Positions 50,475 through 60,711 of a DNA stretch of 64,000 nt are shown in pieces. The stretch is from CAWCQC01 sp963819905. GTDB lineage: Bacteria > Actinomycetota > Thermoleophilia > Gaiellales > Gaiellaceae. How positions within the stretch are numbered: the first letter of the stretch is position 1; every line of letters starts with the position of its first letter. Where the stretch lies: positions 1 to 64,000 of the forward strand of contig CAWFXP010000001.1 in the NCBI GenBank assembly GCA_963819905.1. Reading direction: 5' to 3'. The translations under genes and the position numbers were made by a program. Below the pieces are notes generated by a model. That model was not told the origin of the DNA, ran no database searches, and was given only the letters and a program-made list of their open reading frames with translations.

Positions 50475-52199
50475 TCAGCGCTCGACCGGGACGCTCGCGT
50501 CGGTCGGATCGAGGCGACGAATCCCGTCGTACGCGAACAGGCGGTGGAGGAGCTGGATGGCGATCGACCCCTCGCCGACCGCAGATGCGACCCGCTTGAC
50601 CGAGCCTTGCCGAACGTCGCCCGCGGCGAGGACGCGGGGCATGCTCGTCTCCAGGGGATACGGACTGCGCTCGAGCGGCCAGGCCGGGTCGTCCTGGACG
50701 TCGGCGCCCGTGAGAACGAACCCTCGGTCGTCCCGGCTGATCTCGGCGGGCAGCCAGTCGGTCCGTGGGCGGGCCCCGATCATGAGGAAGAGCCCGTCGG
50801 CCGCAACCGTTTCCTCGCGCCCGCTCGCGTTGTCGCGGAGGACGAGGTGCTCCAGCCACCCGTCACCGCCGCCGCCGACGACCTCCGTTCCGAGGCGGAC
50901 GTCTATCTCCGGCGAGGTCTCGATCTCGCGGACGAGGTACTGCGACATCCCTGCGCCGAGCGAATCGGCACGCACCACCAGCGTGACACGCCGGACGTAG
51001 CTGGAGAGGTGCAGGGCCGCCTGCCCCGCGGAGTTCGCTCCGCCGAGGACGTAGACCTCGCGGCCTGCCATGCCCGGCGCCTCGGACGCAGAGCCGCCGT
51101 AGAACACCCCGGCGCCGCTCAACGCCTCGAGTGCCGGGATCCCGAGCCTGCGGTAGCTCGCACCGCTGGCCAGGATCACCGCACGGGTGCTGACCCGTCC
51201 GCTCGCCGAGAGGTCGATGACGAGCCGGTCGCCGTCCTGCGCGAGCTTCGTCACCTCCTGCATGAACGCGAAGCTCGCCCCGAGGAGCCACGCCTGTGCG
51301 TATGCCTGCTGGGCCAGGCGTCCGCCCGAGATCCCGTCGGGGAACCCGAGGTAGTTTCGAATGAGCGAGCTGGACGTTGCCTGCCCGCCCAGGCCGCCCT
51401 CGTCGACGACGAGGGTGCTGAAGCCCTCGGAGGCTCCGTAGACGGCCGCCGAGAGCCCGGTCGGGCCGGCACCCACGACCAGGACGTCGAACTCGCTCCG
51501 CGCAGGCTCCACTGACGAGCCTGCACCCCGCGCGAGATCGGCGTCGCTGGGGTTGACGAGGAACGTTCCGTCCGGGAAGACGACGAGCGGGAGCCCTGCA
51601 CCCGAGTCCACCCCTGCGTTCGCCAGGATGCTCCGGCCCTCGGCCGAGTCGGCGAGGCAGAACGCATGCGGCAGGGCGCAGCGCCCGAGCACGTCCCGCA
51701 GCTCGTACGCCCGCCCGGACCAGGTCTCGCCGACGACGTGGATCGTATGGGGAGCTATGCGCCGGGCCTCCGCCCATTCGAGCAGGAAGCCCGAGACGGC
51801 CTGATGGAAGAGCTCGTCCGGCGGTGCGGACGGGTGGAGGAGGAAGCGGTCGACGTCACCGCGGGCGATGGAGTCGAAGACCGCGGCGCCCGTTGTCCAC
51901 TCCGCGAGCCCACCCCACTCGACGAGCAGCGCACGCTCGGCCTGAGGGTGAAGCCGGCGCACGCGGGCGAGGAGCTCGCCGCCCGTCATCCCGGTGAGCT
52001 CGCGTCCGGCCAGCACGAGCGCTACCAGCTCCTCCTCGGCCGCGCTCTCCTCGAGGAGCCGGAGCGCCTCCTCCGACGAGTCGACGCACACAACCCGATA
52101 GCGGCGCGCGTAGCGCTCGAGCAGCTCCTGCTCGACCGCCTGTAGGGCCGTCGGGTCCTCCTCGACGGCGAGGATCAGGGGATTGGCCACGGGTGGCAT
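50475..52199 (-). CDS. Fused pseudo-receiver / thioredoxin-reductase-like flavoprotein
   Basis: 574 residues. Residues 1-135 are receiver-like but the Asp position reads LVLAGREL, so it cannot be phosphorylated there. Residues ~140-225 are a glutaredoxin-like segment (IHVVGETWSGRAYELRDVLG). From ~245 on is a TrxB-type fold: FAD motif VLVVGAGPTGLSAAVYG, GGQATSSSLIRNYLGFP where the redox CxxC is absent, NADP-type motif VYVLGGANSAGQAALHL, and the last FAD motif VLAAGDVRQGSVKRVA. Known fused family of actinobacteria. GTG 52226 is an alternative start overlapping the previous stop. Confidence 0.9.
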   Translation of the reverse strand: MPPVANPLILAVEEDPTALQAVEQELLERYARRYRVVCVDSSEEALRLLEESAAEEELVALVLAGRELTGMTGGELLARVRRLHPQAERALLVEWGGLAEWTTGAAVFDSIARGDVDRFLLHPSAPPDELFHQAVSGFLLEWAEARRIAPHTIHVVGETWSGRAYELRDVLGRCALPHAFCLADSAEGRSILANAGVDSGAGLPLVVFPDGTFLVNPSDADLARGAGSSVEPARSEFDVLVVGAGPTGLSAAVYGASEGFSTLVVDEGGLGGQATSSSLIRNYLGFPDGISGGRLAQQAYAQAWLLGASFAFMQEVTKLAQDGDRLVIDLSASGRVSTRAVILASGASYRRLGIPALEALSGAGVFYGGSASEAPGMAGREVYVLGGANSAGQAALHLSSYVRRVTLVVRADSLGAGMSQYLVREIETSPEIDVRLGTEVVGGGGDGWLEHLVLRDNASGREETVAADGLFLMIGARPRTDWLPAEISRDDRGFVLTGADVQDDPAWPLERSPYPLETSMPRVLAAGDVRQGSVKRVASAVGEGSIAIQLLHRLFAYDGIRRLDPTDASVPVER

Positions 52200-52222
52200 T
52201 TTACGCGCCCCACTCACCCTCC

Positions 52223-53776
52223 TCACCGGGTGACGCGAAAGCCCGAGCGGGCGATGCCCCTGTACGTGTCCGAGACGAGGTACAGGACCTCGTACCTCCC
52301 CGGTGGCAGCGGCCAGGGCCTGCCGTACGTGCTCGCGCCCTCCATGACGAGCGACCCGCCGGGCCGGGCGGCTCCCGTGCCGGACGTCGCGCCACCCGTG
52401 TACTGCCAGATGAGGTAGGGGTCATGTGCCGGATGGGCCGGCGCTCGGTACACGCCGAGCCAGTCCCAGCGATTGGCGGGCGCGTTCGACCAGGTGACGG
52501 TGATGGGCTCGCCGACCCGGTAGCGTCTCTTGTCGGTGCTGATCTCCACCCGTTGGCCGCGCGCCCGCAGCCAGAAGGACACGCGTGACAGGACGGCGCC
52601 GTCCGTGCCGAGCAATACGACGTCGTAGGCGCCCGGCGTGAGGCTTCCAGTCGGGAACGTGAGCGTGCCGCTCGTCGTGCCGGTCGGGCCGGTGGGGCTG
52701 CTGAGCACGGGATCCGTTGGATCGGCGCCGGCCGGGACGACTGCGACCAGCTCGCCTGCGTCGCCCGGAGCGTGGAAGGTGACCTCGAGGTCGGTGCCGG
52801 CCGTGAGCAGCGATCGCTCGAGCCCGACGAGCACGGGCATCGTCCCCGGCGTCACCTCGAACGTCGATGCCACACCGCGATGGTCGGACGGCCACGGCGA
52901 TAACGACACCGTGACGTCACGCCCGCCGCGTTCGCCGACCAGGTCGCTCGCCAGGGTCTCCGCCGGCCCCGCGGCGTAGACGTAGTCGATCCGGTCTCGT
53001 GGGTCCTTGATCGTCGGGTTCCCGGCCCATGCGACCACCTTGGGGCGCGCAGCCCACCAGGTGATGCCAGGATTCGCGACCGGGTCGGGATACGCCTCCC
53101 GGTAGGAGTCGCGAAAGCCGGCGTCCGCGAGCGCCTTCGAGACCGGCCACTCGACCGCGTAGCGCAGATAGCGCCGGGTGCCGACCGCAGCCTCGGTCCA
53201 GTCGAGGTGGGACGGGGCGTTCAGGTCGCCGACGAGGAACACCGGAATCCCCTGCGCCGCCAGGCCGGGCAGGACCTCGAGCTGGGTCTCGAGCGCCGGC
53301 AGCCTGAGCCGTCGCTCCAGCGCGAGCACCTTCTCGAGCGGCTTGCCGTCCCGCACCCAGTAGGGGCCGTAGGGATCGGAGGGCAGGTGGACGTTCGACA
53401 AGGCCACGATCCGGTCGGCTGCGACGACGATGAACGCGTAAGCCCCGTCCGCGCCGGGAGGCTCGAGGATCGGGTACTTCGACACGATGTGCATGCCGCT
53501 GTTCCAGTGGTCCCAACCGAGGGCCCGAGCTAGGCGTGGGATGCTGGTCTCGCCCTCCTCGACGCCGACGACGTCCGGGTCGACGGCCCTGATCGCCTCG
53601 ACGACCTTGTCGAAGTCGACGAGCGTGCCGCCGTACTCGATGTTGAACGTCATGACCTTCAGGCGCATCGTCTCCGGCGTTGTCTCACCGCCCGAGGCCG
53701 AGCCGCCGAGCACCGCCGACCCACAGACGCAGGCGAGCACCGCGAGCAGCGTTCGGACCCTGACCCGGAAGGGCAT
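52223..53776 (-). CDS. Secreted endonuclease/exonuclease/phosphatase-family protein
   Basis: 517 residues. Signal peptide 1-29 (LLAVLACVCGSAVLGGSASG). EEP core ~36-310: TFNIEYG, GVEEGE, NVHLPSDP, VGDLNAPSHLDW, DRIDYVYA, SDHRGVASTF, with all the metal and catalytic positions. The C-terminal ~200 residues are beta-rich and Pro/Gly-rich, like Ig-type binding domains. Likely phosphodiesterase on a secreted or surface substrate. The ATG at 53776 has a GATAAT box 7 bases before it and no Shine-Dalgarno, so it is probably leaderless. Confidence 0.88.
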   Translation of the reverse strand: MPFRVRVRTLLAVLACVCGSAVLGGSASGGETTPETMRLKVMTFNIEYGGTLVDFDKVVEAIRAVDPDVVGVEEGETSIPRLARALGWDHWNSGMHIVSKYPILEPPGADGAYAFIVVAADRIVALSNVHLPSDPYGPYWVRDGKPLEKVLALERRLRLPALETQLEVLPGLAAQGIPVFLVGDLNAPSHLDWTEAAVGTRRYLRYAVEWPVSKALADAGFRDSYREAYPDPVANPGITWWAARPKVVAWAGNPTIKDPRDRIDYVYAAGPAETLASDLVGERGGRDVTVSLSPWPSDHRGVASTFEVTPGTMPVLVGLERSLLTAGTDLEVTFHAPGDAGELVAVVPAGADPTDPVLSSPTGPTGTTSGTLTFPTGSLTPGAYDVVLLGTDGAVLSRVSFWLRARGQRVEISTDKRRYRVGEPITVTWSNAPANRWDWLGVYRAPAHPAHDPYLIWQYTGGATSGTGAARPGGSLVMEGASTYGRPWPLPPGRYEVLYLVSDTYRGIARSGFRVTR

Positions 53777-53784
53777 GGCCGGGA

Positions 53785-54339
53785 TTATCCGCCCTGCCGT
53801 GCGCGCGTCAACTCGACGAGCTTCGTCACGGTCCGCCAGTTCCGGGCGGTTCCCCGGACGCCGAGAACCCGCTCGAAGTAGTCGAGCGAGAGCTTCGACC
53901 GTCCGAGACCGCCCGGCAGGCGCAGGTAGATCTCACGCCCGGCCAGGGCGTACTCGTCGGGCCGTGAGCGATCCGGGTCGAGCTTGGCCGCCGCAGGCCT
54001 CGCGGGCGGACGAGCGAGAAAGACGACGTGGAGCGAGGCCGACGCGGCGCCGTCTGTCGGGAACGGACAGTCGAGCGCCGTCTTCTCGAGGGCGTCGGCA
54101 GTGCGAAGGACGACGCCTGCGCGAACGCCGAAGGCCTTCTCGATCCGCTTCTCGATCGAGGCGGCAAGCGCCTTCTCGCCGCCGGAGCGGCTCTCGAACA
54201 CGACGTTTCCGCTCTGGATGTAGGTCTCCACGTGCTCGAGCCCGAGCGCTTCGAGCTCCTCGCGCAGCGAGGCCATCGGCACCTTGTTTCTCGCGCCGAG
54301 GTTGACGCCGCGCAGGAGGGCGACCCGAATCACGCTCAC
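53785..54339 (-). CDS. DUF1697 family protein
   Basis: 184 residues. The signature is VALLRGVNLGARNKVPMASL, then VETYIQSGNVVFES and a C-terminal SKLSLDYFERVLGVRGTARN. The family is common and uncharacterised. GTG 54339 (54333 also possible) follows AGAATCGAGCCC without a Shine-Dalgarno. It ends 8 bases before the exonuclease gene. Confidence 0.88.
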   Translation of the reverse strand: MSVIRVALLRGVNLGARNKVPMASLREELEALGLEHVETYIQSGNVVFESRSGGEKALAASIEKRIEKAFGVRAGVVLRTADALEKTALDCPFPTDGAASASLHVVFLARPPARPAAAKLDPDRSRPDEYALAGREIYLRLPGGLGRSKLSLDYFERVLGVRGTARNWRTVTKLVELTRARQGG

Positions 54340-54421
54340 GGGCTCGATTCTCCCAGGTCGGTACCCCAAGCGGCCTCCACGGATACGGATGGCGTCCGTC
54401 GCATTCACTAGCGTTCCGGGC

Positions 54422-54688
54422 ATGTGCTGTACCCTTCTGCTCGCCTTCGGGATCGGGCCGCGGATCGCGCTTCTGCTCGTCTGGATCTTCGGAGACCGGG
54501 TCGAGCTCGCCTTCGACTCGTGGGTGTGGCCGCTCCTCGGGCTCCTCTTCCTGCCGTGGACGACGCTCGCGTACGTCTTCGCCTGGGGGCCCGTGCACGG
54601 CGTGTCCGGCTGGGGCTGGGTGCTCGTCGCCCTGGGCATCGCGCTCGACGTCGGCACGTATGCGTCGCGTGCAGCCAAGCGCGACTAG
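54422..54688 (+). CDS. Small membrane protein
   Basis: 88 residues with two or three membrane helices (3-20, 34-55, 64-80). MCCTLLLAFGIGPRIALLL at the start, polar basic end. ATG 54422 has a TAGCGT box 7 bases before it: leaderless. Family known only as hypothetical in actinobacteria. Confidence 0.65.
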   Translation: MCCTLLLAFGIGPRIALLLVWIFGDRVELAFDSWVWPLLGLLFLPWTTLAYVFAWGPVHGVSGWGWVLVALGIALDVGTYASRAAKRD

Positions 54689-54700
54689 AGGCGGTCGCGC

Positions 54701-54913
54701 ATGACGGTGCACGCCGAGAGCCGGCCCGTGCGCCGCCCTCCGCGAATCCGCTGGCGTTCGCACCCGCCCGTCCTTGCTCCGGCCGTCCTCGTCCTGCTCG
54801 CACGCGGCGCCTGGTGGGTGCCGGGCTGGCTCGGCCGCCTCCTGCCGGACCTCGACATCGAGGGCCAGCATGCGCTGGAGGCCCGGACCGAGGCCGCGAC
54901 CGAACGGGCCTGA
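54701..54913 (+). CDS. Small single-helix membrane protein
   Basis: 70 residues. Basic N-terminus (RPVRRPPRIRWR), one membrane helix (24-43), acidic end. It lies 12 bases after the previous gene and is probably co-transcribed. No family. Confidence 0.5.
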   Translation: MTVHAESRPVRRPPRIRWRSHPPVLAPAVLVLLARGAWWVPGWLGRLLPDLDIEGQHALEARTEAATERA

Positions 54914-55003
54914 GCGGCGGCGCCCTTTCGGCCCGCGGCGACAGCGAGTACGATTCCGCTCCCGGGCGCATGTGGCTTCCGTATTCGATGGAAGGAGATC
55001 TCG

Positions 55004-55252
55004 GTGGGCTTTCTGGACAAGATCCTCGGTAGAGCGGATGAGGCGAAGGAGGGGTCGGTCGACGGCGCGGACAAGGCGGCGGACGGCGCGGGTGACGCAG
55101 CCGGGAAGGCCGCGGACGTCGCGGAGGACGCCGCGGACAAGGCCGTTGACGTCGGCAGGGACGTGGCCGACAAGGCGACAGACGTGGGCGAAGACGTCGC
55201 CGACAAGGCGAGGGACGTCGTCGACCGCGACGAGGAGAGGCCCGCTCCCTGA
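55004..55252 (+). CDS. Small repeat protein, LEA/apolipoprotein-like
   Basis: 82 residues. After a short start (GFLDKILGRADEA) come repeats of about 11 residues with Ala/Asp/Lys/Val (ADKAADGAGDAAGKAADVAE, DVGRDVADKATDVGEDVADK), as in LEA group-3 and amphipathic membrane-binding proteins. GTG 55004 with AAGGAGA upstream. Expected role: desiccation or envelope protection. Confidence 0.7.
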   Translation: MGFLDKILGRADEAKEGSVDGADKAADGAGDAAGKAADVAEDAADKAVDVGRDVADKATDVGEDVADKARDVVDRDEERPAP

Positions 55253-55361
55253 GCCGCACGTAGCGAGGACCGCGGCCGGGGCGTCCGGCCTCGGCGTTCC
55301 GGAGGCGAATCACCCGTCCTGGTGAGCGACAGCCGCCGGCCTGCAGTCGATAGAGGAGGGA

Positions 55362-56105
55362 GTGCGGCGGCTCCCCACCTCGCCCAGACATCTCCTCGCG
55401 CTCGCGGCGGCGTCGCTCGGCCTGCTCGGCCTGGCCGGCGCCGCCGGCGCGGTGACGGTGGGCGCGCCCGGGCTCGCCGTTTCCGCCGCCGCCTCGGAGC
55501 CGGCGCCTGCCTTCGTGAGTGCCCGCGTGACGGGCAGCGCCGCCGTTCACGACAGGCCCGGCGGCAGCGTGGTCACGACCCTCGGGCCCAGCACCGAGTT
55601 CGGCTCGCCGCAGACGGTTTCCGTGGTCGAGCGGCGCGGGCGCTGGCTCGGCGTCGTGACGACCGAGCTTCCGAACGGCGAGATCGGCTGGATCGACGCG
55701 CGCACGGCTCCGATCGCCCTCGGCCGGATCGCCGTATCGGTCGAGATCGATCTCTCGCGACGCCTGCTCGTCGTGCACCGCGGTGAAGACGTCCTTCGCC
55801 GGGTCACGGTCGGGGTCGGCCGGCCCGGGTCCGAGACGCCGATCGGGCGCTTCGCCGTCACCGACAAGCTCGCCGGATCCGACTACGGCGCGTACTACGG
55901 CTGCTGCATCGTCGCGCTCTCGGCCCACCAGCCGAACCTCCCCCCGGGCTGGACGGGCGGCGACCGCATCGCGATCCACGGGACGAACGACCCGAGCTCG
56001 ATCGGCCTGCCGAGCTCGGCGGGCTGTCCCCGGGCCGGTGACGAGGACATGCGCTTCCTGATGGCGCGCCTCCCGCTCGGCACGCCGGTCCTGATCCACC
56101 CGTAA
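55362..56105 (+). CDS. L,D-transpeptidase (YkuD)
   Basis: 247 residues. N-terminal signal (HLLALAAASLGLLGLAGAAG), a bacterial SH3-like region about 50-115, and the YkuD domain from ~122 (RIAVSVEIDLSRRLLVVHRG). Active site: H206 in IHGTN and C222 in SAGCPR. It cross-links peptidoglycan through 3-3 bonds or attaches proteins. GTG 55362 follows GAGGAGGGA. Confidence 0.92.
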   Translation: MRRLPTSPRHLLALAAASLGLLGLAGAAGAVTVGAPGLAVSAAASEPAPAFVSARVTGSAAVHDRPGGSVVTTLGPSTEFGSPQTVSVVERRGRWLGVVTTELPNGEIGWIDARTAPIALGRIAVSVEIDLSRRLLVVHRGEDVLRRVTVGVGRPGSETPIGRFAVTDKLAGSDYGAYYGCCIVALSAHQPNLPPGWTGGDRIAIHGTNDPSSIGLPSSAGCPRAGDEDMRFLMARLPLGTPVLIHP

Positions 56106-56121
56106 CGATCAGAATGCGGGC

Positions 56122-56679
56122 ATGGCCTCCGAGCCCGACTCGCTCAAGGGACAGCTCCTGATCGCCACTGCGGCGCTGCTCGACCCGAACTTCCACCGGA
56201 CGGTCGTCCTCGTCACGGAGCACAACCCCGACGGGGCCATGGGCGTCGTGCTCAACCGACCCTCACCGGTCGCGGTGGCCGACGCCGTTCCTTCTCTGGG
56301 CGTTCTGGTCGAGGACGGCGCTCTCGTCCACGTCGGCGGGCCGGTGCAGCCCGAGGCGGTGGTCGCCCTTGCGGAGCTCGACACGCCGGAGCTCGCAGCG
56401 GCGGTCGCGCTCGGCTCGATCGGCTACCTGCGGGCGGACGCGGATCCGGAGGAGCTCGCCGACGTCGTCCGGCGCGCCCGCGTGTTCGCAGGGTACGCGG
56501 GCTGGGGCGGCGGCCAGCTCGAGTCGGAGCTCGAGGAGGAGGCCTGGATCGTCGAGCCGGCCGAGCCGGACGACGTGTTCACCGACGACGCAGACGGGCT
56601 CTGGAGCTCGGTCCTCCGCCGCAAGGGCGGCGCCTACACGATTCTCGCCCGGCTGCCGCCCGATCCCTCTGTCAACTAG
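56122..56679 (+). CDS. YqgE/AlgH family protein
   Basis: 185 residues. Signature [60 protein letters not shown] and W. Function unresolved; often near Holliday junction or stress genes. ATG 56122 has CAGAAT 6 bases before it and no Shine-Dalgarno, so probably leaderless. It overlaps the convergent hydrolase by 8 bases. Confidence 0.9.
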   Translation: MASEPDSLKGQLLIATAALLDPNFHRTVVLVTEHNPDGAMGVVLNRPSPVAVADAVPSLGVLVEDGALVHVGGPVQPEAVVALAELDTPELAAAVALGSIGYLRADADPEELADVVRRARVFAGYAGWGGGQLESELEEEAWIVEPAEPDDVFTDDADGLWSSVLRRKGGAYTILARLPPDPSVN

Positions 56680-57383
56680 CGAGGTAGGTGCGGAAGAACG
56701 CGACGATCCGACGCCGGGCGTCGCGGGCGGAAGGCTCGTGGTAGGCGGCGGCGGCCAGCTTGGCGAGCGCTTTGACCCAGAGTGGCAGCTCGGCCGGATC
56801 GTGGTCGTTGAGAAAGCCGTGGCCCGCGTACGGATAGACCTTGACGTCGTGGTCGACCCCGGCCGCGGCGAGCATCGGCTCGAGGCGGCCGGGAATGCGA
56901 CGCACGCCCGGCCAGCGGTCTCTCGCGCCGTAGCTCGCGACGATCGGGCAGACGTCCGGGAGGGCTCGCGCCAGACGCTCGGTCACGCCCCCGTAGTTGA
57001 CGCTCGCTGCGGAGAAGCCGCGGTTCGGCGCCAGCGCCAGCGCGAAGTCGCCGCCTCTGCAGAATCCGATCACGCCCACCGTGCCCGTGCACTGTTCGTG
57101 TCCGGCGAGCCACTCGCGGGCGGCATCGAGGTCACTGAGCGGCCGCTCCCAGTCGCGGATGGTCGAGACCAGGCACCGCATCCGCCCGCCCCAGTGGTAG
57201 AGGTCCGGGGCGGCGGCCAGGAATCCCTCGCTCGGCGAGCCAGTCCGCCTGCGCACGCAGGTCGCGAGACATGCCGAGAGCGTCGTGAACGACGACCACC
57301 CCCGGCCACGGCCCGTCGCCGGCCGGGGTCGCGAGGTAGGCGGGCATCTCGCCGCGGGGGGTGGGGATGCTCAGGTGGCCCAT
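56672..57383 (-). pseudogene. Dienelactone hydrolase family gene with one-base frameshift
   Basis: The first 50 codons ([40 protein letters not shown]) and the rest ([46 protein letters not shown]) make one complete dienelactone hydrolase with nucleophile Cys, Asp and His. They lie in different frames. One extra G in a GGG run near 57229 explains it. A sequencing error is as likely as a real mutation. Confidence 0.7.
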
Positions 57384-57443
57384 GGATCAGGTCGGTCAGC
57401 GCCGCCGGGGCGACGGCCGGTGCCGAATATAGTCGCCCGCGAG

Positions 57444-58208
<765 letters not shown>

Positions 58209-58288
58209 GGCCTGCGCCGAGCGGGCGCCTGCTGCACCGCACAGGCAGTGGCTCTAGGATCACGGCTCCAGCGACCGAGGAGGACCGT

Positions 58289-58480
58289 ATGCCCGTGATC
58301 GAGGTGAAGCTCTACGACCGGCGGATCGACGATCCCGACGCGAGCGCGAAGATCATCAAGGAGATGACCGAGGCGCTCGTGCGCGCCTGCGGCGACGAGG
58401 GCGTCCGCGAGCACACGAACGTGATCGTCACCGGTATCGCCCCGTCGAACTGGGGAGTCGCCGGCAACCCCGGGAGCTGA
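58289..58480 (+). CDS. 4-oxalocrotonate tautomerase family protein
   Basis: 63 residues from M-P: PVIEVKLYDRR with the catalytic Pro at position 2 (free N-terminus after Met removal), then IIKEMTEALVRACGDEG and VTGIAPSNWGVAG. It keto-enol tautomerises small acids; the substrate is unknown. ATG 58289 follows GAGGAGG. Possibly co-transcribed with the SDR 80 bases upstream. Confidence 0.9.
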   Translation: MPVIEVKLYDRRIDDPDASAKIIKEMTEALVRACGDEGVREHTNVIVTGIAPSNWGVAGNPGS

Positions 58481-58482
58481 GG

Positions 58483-60711
58483 CTAGGCAAGCTCGAGCGA
58501 CAGCTCGACCGCGGGCGCGCCCGGCGAGGCGGCCTCCGTCTCGCGCGCGTGCATGAGGGTCGTCCTGACGATCAGCTTCGCCCGCGCGTAGTTGTCGATC
58601 TCGACCGGAACCGGGCTCGCCGGGCGGCCGAGCGCGTAGGTGGCGGCGTTTCGCCCGATAGCCCGGTAGGACTCGAGGGAGAGCAGCGGCGCCATTCCGA
58701 ACAGCTCGAGGTTGTCGAGCGGTTCCAGATCGGCCCGGTGGATCACGGCGGTGCCCTTCGACTGGATGCCGACGGCGATTCCCGAGCCGGACAGGCGCGC
58801 GCCGTCGTGGCCGATGAAGGCGACGTCCGCCGAGCGGCGAACCCGGACGATGCGCGGACGAGCTCCCTCGGCGCGAATGCCGTCTGCGACCGCGGCCAGC
58901 ACGGCCTCGTGCGGGAGCCCGTTGATCGTTTCCCGCAGGCCGTCGAGGAACGCAGGGCCGACCGCGACGATGACCTCGTCCTCGCGCTCGCCGCGCTCCG
59001 CGGCGCCCCGAGCGACGAGCGACGGGCCTCCGGCGTCGTCTCCGTCCGCGAGGGCGGCCGGGTCGAGTTGGTGCGGCAGTCGCTGGAGGTGCTCCCAGCG
59101 TTCGCCGTCGAGCCGGTACCCCGTGCCGGGCCCGGTGTAGTCGTTGGGATCGCTGACGGCCGACTCGACCGCGAAGCCCGGGCCCACGACCGCGGCCGTC
59201 TGGAGGTAGTCGGCGCTCACCCGGAGCCGCTGGAGGCCGAGGATCGCCTCGGCGACGTCCGTGAAGCCGGCCTCGTCGAGCGCGGCGGCGACGTCGAGCC
59301 CCGAGATGCCCTCCGCGAGAACGCGGTCGGCGGCCGCCACGTCCGCGGCCCGGTCACGGTCGGGCAAGTCGCGGCTGTCGTACCCGAGCGTGGCGATCTC
59401 CACCTCCTCGGCCGTGATCGGCGGAAACCCGAACGCCTCGAAGACCGCCTTGACCGCCTCCGCAGCGCGGCGGCGCACCGCCCCGAGGGCATCCTCGGCG
59501 AGCGGCTCGATACCGGCGTCCACCTGCCAGTCGCGCTGGACGGTCAGCCACTCGTCGAGGTCGTCCGCGTCGTAGTTCCCGCCGCCGAACACGTTGTCGT
59601 AGCGCGGCATGACGCTGTAGCCCGAGGTCACGAAGTCGGTGCCGGGGAGGAACTGGCCCATGAGCTTCGCCGTCTTTCGGATCGAAGAGTGCGAGGCGAC
59701 CGCATCGTTTCCGGATGCGACCTCGAGGTCGAGCCAGGCCGCAACGAGGTTCTCGGCGAGGATCTCGCGCGTCCCGCCCGGCACGCTGAGCGCCAGCGCG
59801 ACGCAGCTGATGCCGCCGTTCTGCACGCCCTGCGACCCGGCCGCCCGGATCGTGCAGAGACAGCGTGTCTCGAGGTAGAGCATCGAGCAGCCTTCCGCGT
59901 GGCCCATGAGGGCCTCCGAGCCGGCGCCCGACGTGAAGCGCACCTTGATTCCCCGCGACGCGTACGCGGACGCCAGGAACGCCTTCGACCAGGGCGTGTC
60001 GTCGCCGTCGGTGAAGCACGCCTCGGTGCCGTACACGGAAAGCGTCTCGGAGTAGGTCGTGAGGCCCTGGATGCCGAGCTGGAGGTTGCGTCGCTCCTCG
60101 ACGGCGCATTGCGTGATCACGCCGGGGCGGCCGGTCTGGGAGCCCACGAGGATCGCGATCGCGTTCAGCGGCGCGTAGCGCGCGACCCCGACCGTCGTCT
60201 CGACCTCGGCGAAGCCTCGGGCGGCGGCCTCGGCGGCATCCGCCGCGAGGAGCGCCGGATTCTCCTTCCGGTTCGTGACGTGTGCCTGGTTGGCCGGCCG
60301 CCGCCGCGCGCGAAGCTTCTTCAGCGCGAACATCATCTCGACCGGGTCGAGCAGTGAGACGACCTTCGCGAGCCGCGCGGGGGTGAGGCCGCGCGACAGC
60401 CGCACGAGCTCGCTGCGTGGGACGTCCACGTCGACGAGCCGGTGGGCGAGCTCTCGGTCGCCGAGCGTCGCCACTTCCTCGGCGATCGCGAGGTCGAGCC
60501 CGTGGGCGGCGATGAAGCGGTCGAGGACGTCGAAGTCCTCGGCGCGCCGCCCGTCCATCTCGACGACCTGCCCGTCCTCGACGACCAGGCTTGCCGGAGG
60601 GTCGTGCGGGCCGTTCATGGCGACGAGGCCGAGCTCGGGCACCGGCGGGACGAGCGCTTCCTTGCGCAGCGCCCGGCCGAGGCGCGCTTGCGTCCGTCCC
60701 GAATCGGTCAT
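58483..60711 (-). CDS. pduCD: B12-dependent diol/glycerol dehydratase, large+medium fusion
   Basis: 742 residues. Residues ~1-555 are the large (PduC) subunit: MFALKKLRARRRPANQAHVT, the TIM-barrel pattern with GITTYSE-like LGIQGLTTYSETLSVYG, SGAGSEALMGHAEG, MLYLETRCLC and QGVQNGG. Residues ~570-742 are the medium (PduD) subunit (VIVAVGPAFLDGLRETINGL, RIVRVRRSADVAFIGHDGAR, LSGSGIAVGIQSKGTAVIHR). The enzyme dehydrates 1,2-propanediol or glycerol to the aldehyde using adenosylcobalamin. It is coupled to the small subunit gene. No reactivase or shell genes are in the window. Confidence 0.95.
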   Translation of the reverse strand: MTDSGRTQARLGRALRKEALVPPVPELGLVAMNGPHDPPASLVVEDGQVVEMDGRRAEDFDVLDRFIAAHGLDLAIAEEVATLGDRELAHRLVDVDVPRSELVRLSRGLTPARLAKVVSLLDPVEMMFALKKLRARRRPANQAHVTNRKENPALLAADAAEAAARGFAEVETTVGVARYAPLNAIAILVGSQTGRPGVITQCAVEERRNLQLGIQGLTTYSETLSVYGTEACFTDGDDTPWSKAFLASAYASRGIKVRFTSGAGSEALMGHAEGCSMLYLETRCLCTIRAAGSQGVQNGGISCVALALSVPGGTREILAENLVAAWLDLEVASGNDAVASHSSIRKTAKLMGQFLPGTDFVTSGYSVMPRYDNVFGGGNYDADDLDEWLTVQRDWQVDAGIEPLAEDALGAVRRRAAEAVKAVFEAFGFPPITAEEVEIATLGYDSRDLPDRDRAADVAAADRVLAEGISGLDVAAALDEAGFTDVAEAILGLQRLRVSADYLQTAAVVGPGFAVESAVSDPNDYTGPGTGYRLDGERWEHLQRLPHQLDPAALADGDDAGGPSLVARGAAERGEREDEVIVAVGPAFLDGLRETINGLPHEAVLAAVADGIRAEGARPRIVRVRRSADVAFIGHDGARLSGSGIAVGIQSKGTAVIHRADLEPLDNLELFGMAPLLSLESYRAIGRNAATYALGRPASPVPVEIDNYARAKLIVRTTLMHARETEAASPGAPAVELSLELA

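Noticed and set aside
54408..56099. 563-codon minus-strand open frame
   Set aside because: It is the shadow of three plus-strand genes, including the L,D-transpeptidase with its active site.
58549..60357. 602-codon plus-strand open frame
   Set aside because: Exact antisense shadow of the diol dehydratase, with Arg/Gly/His-rich random composition.
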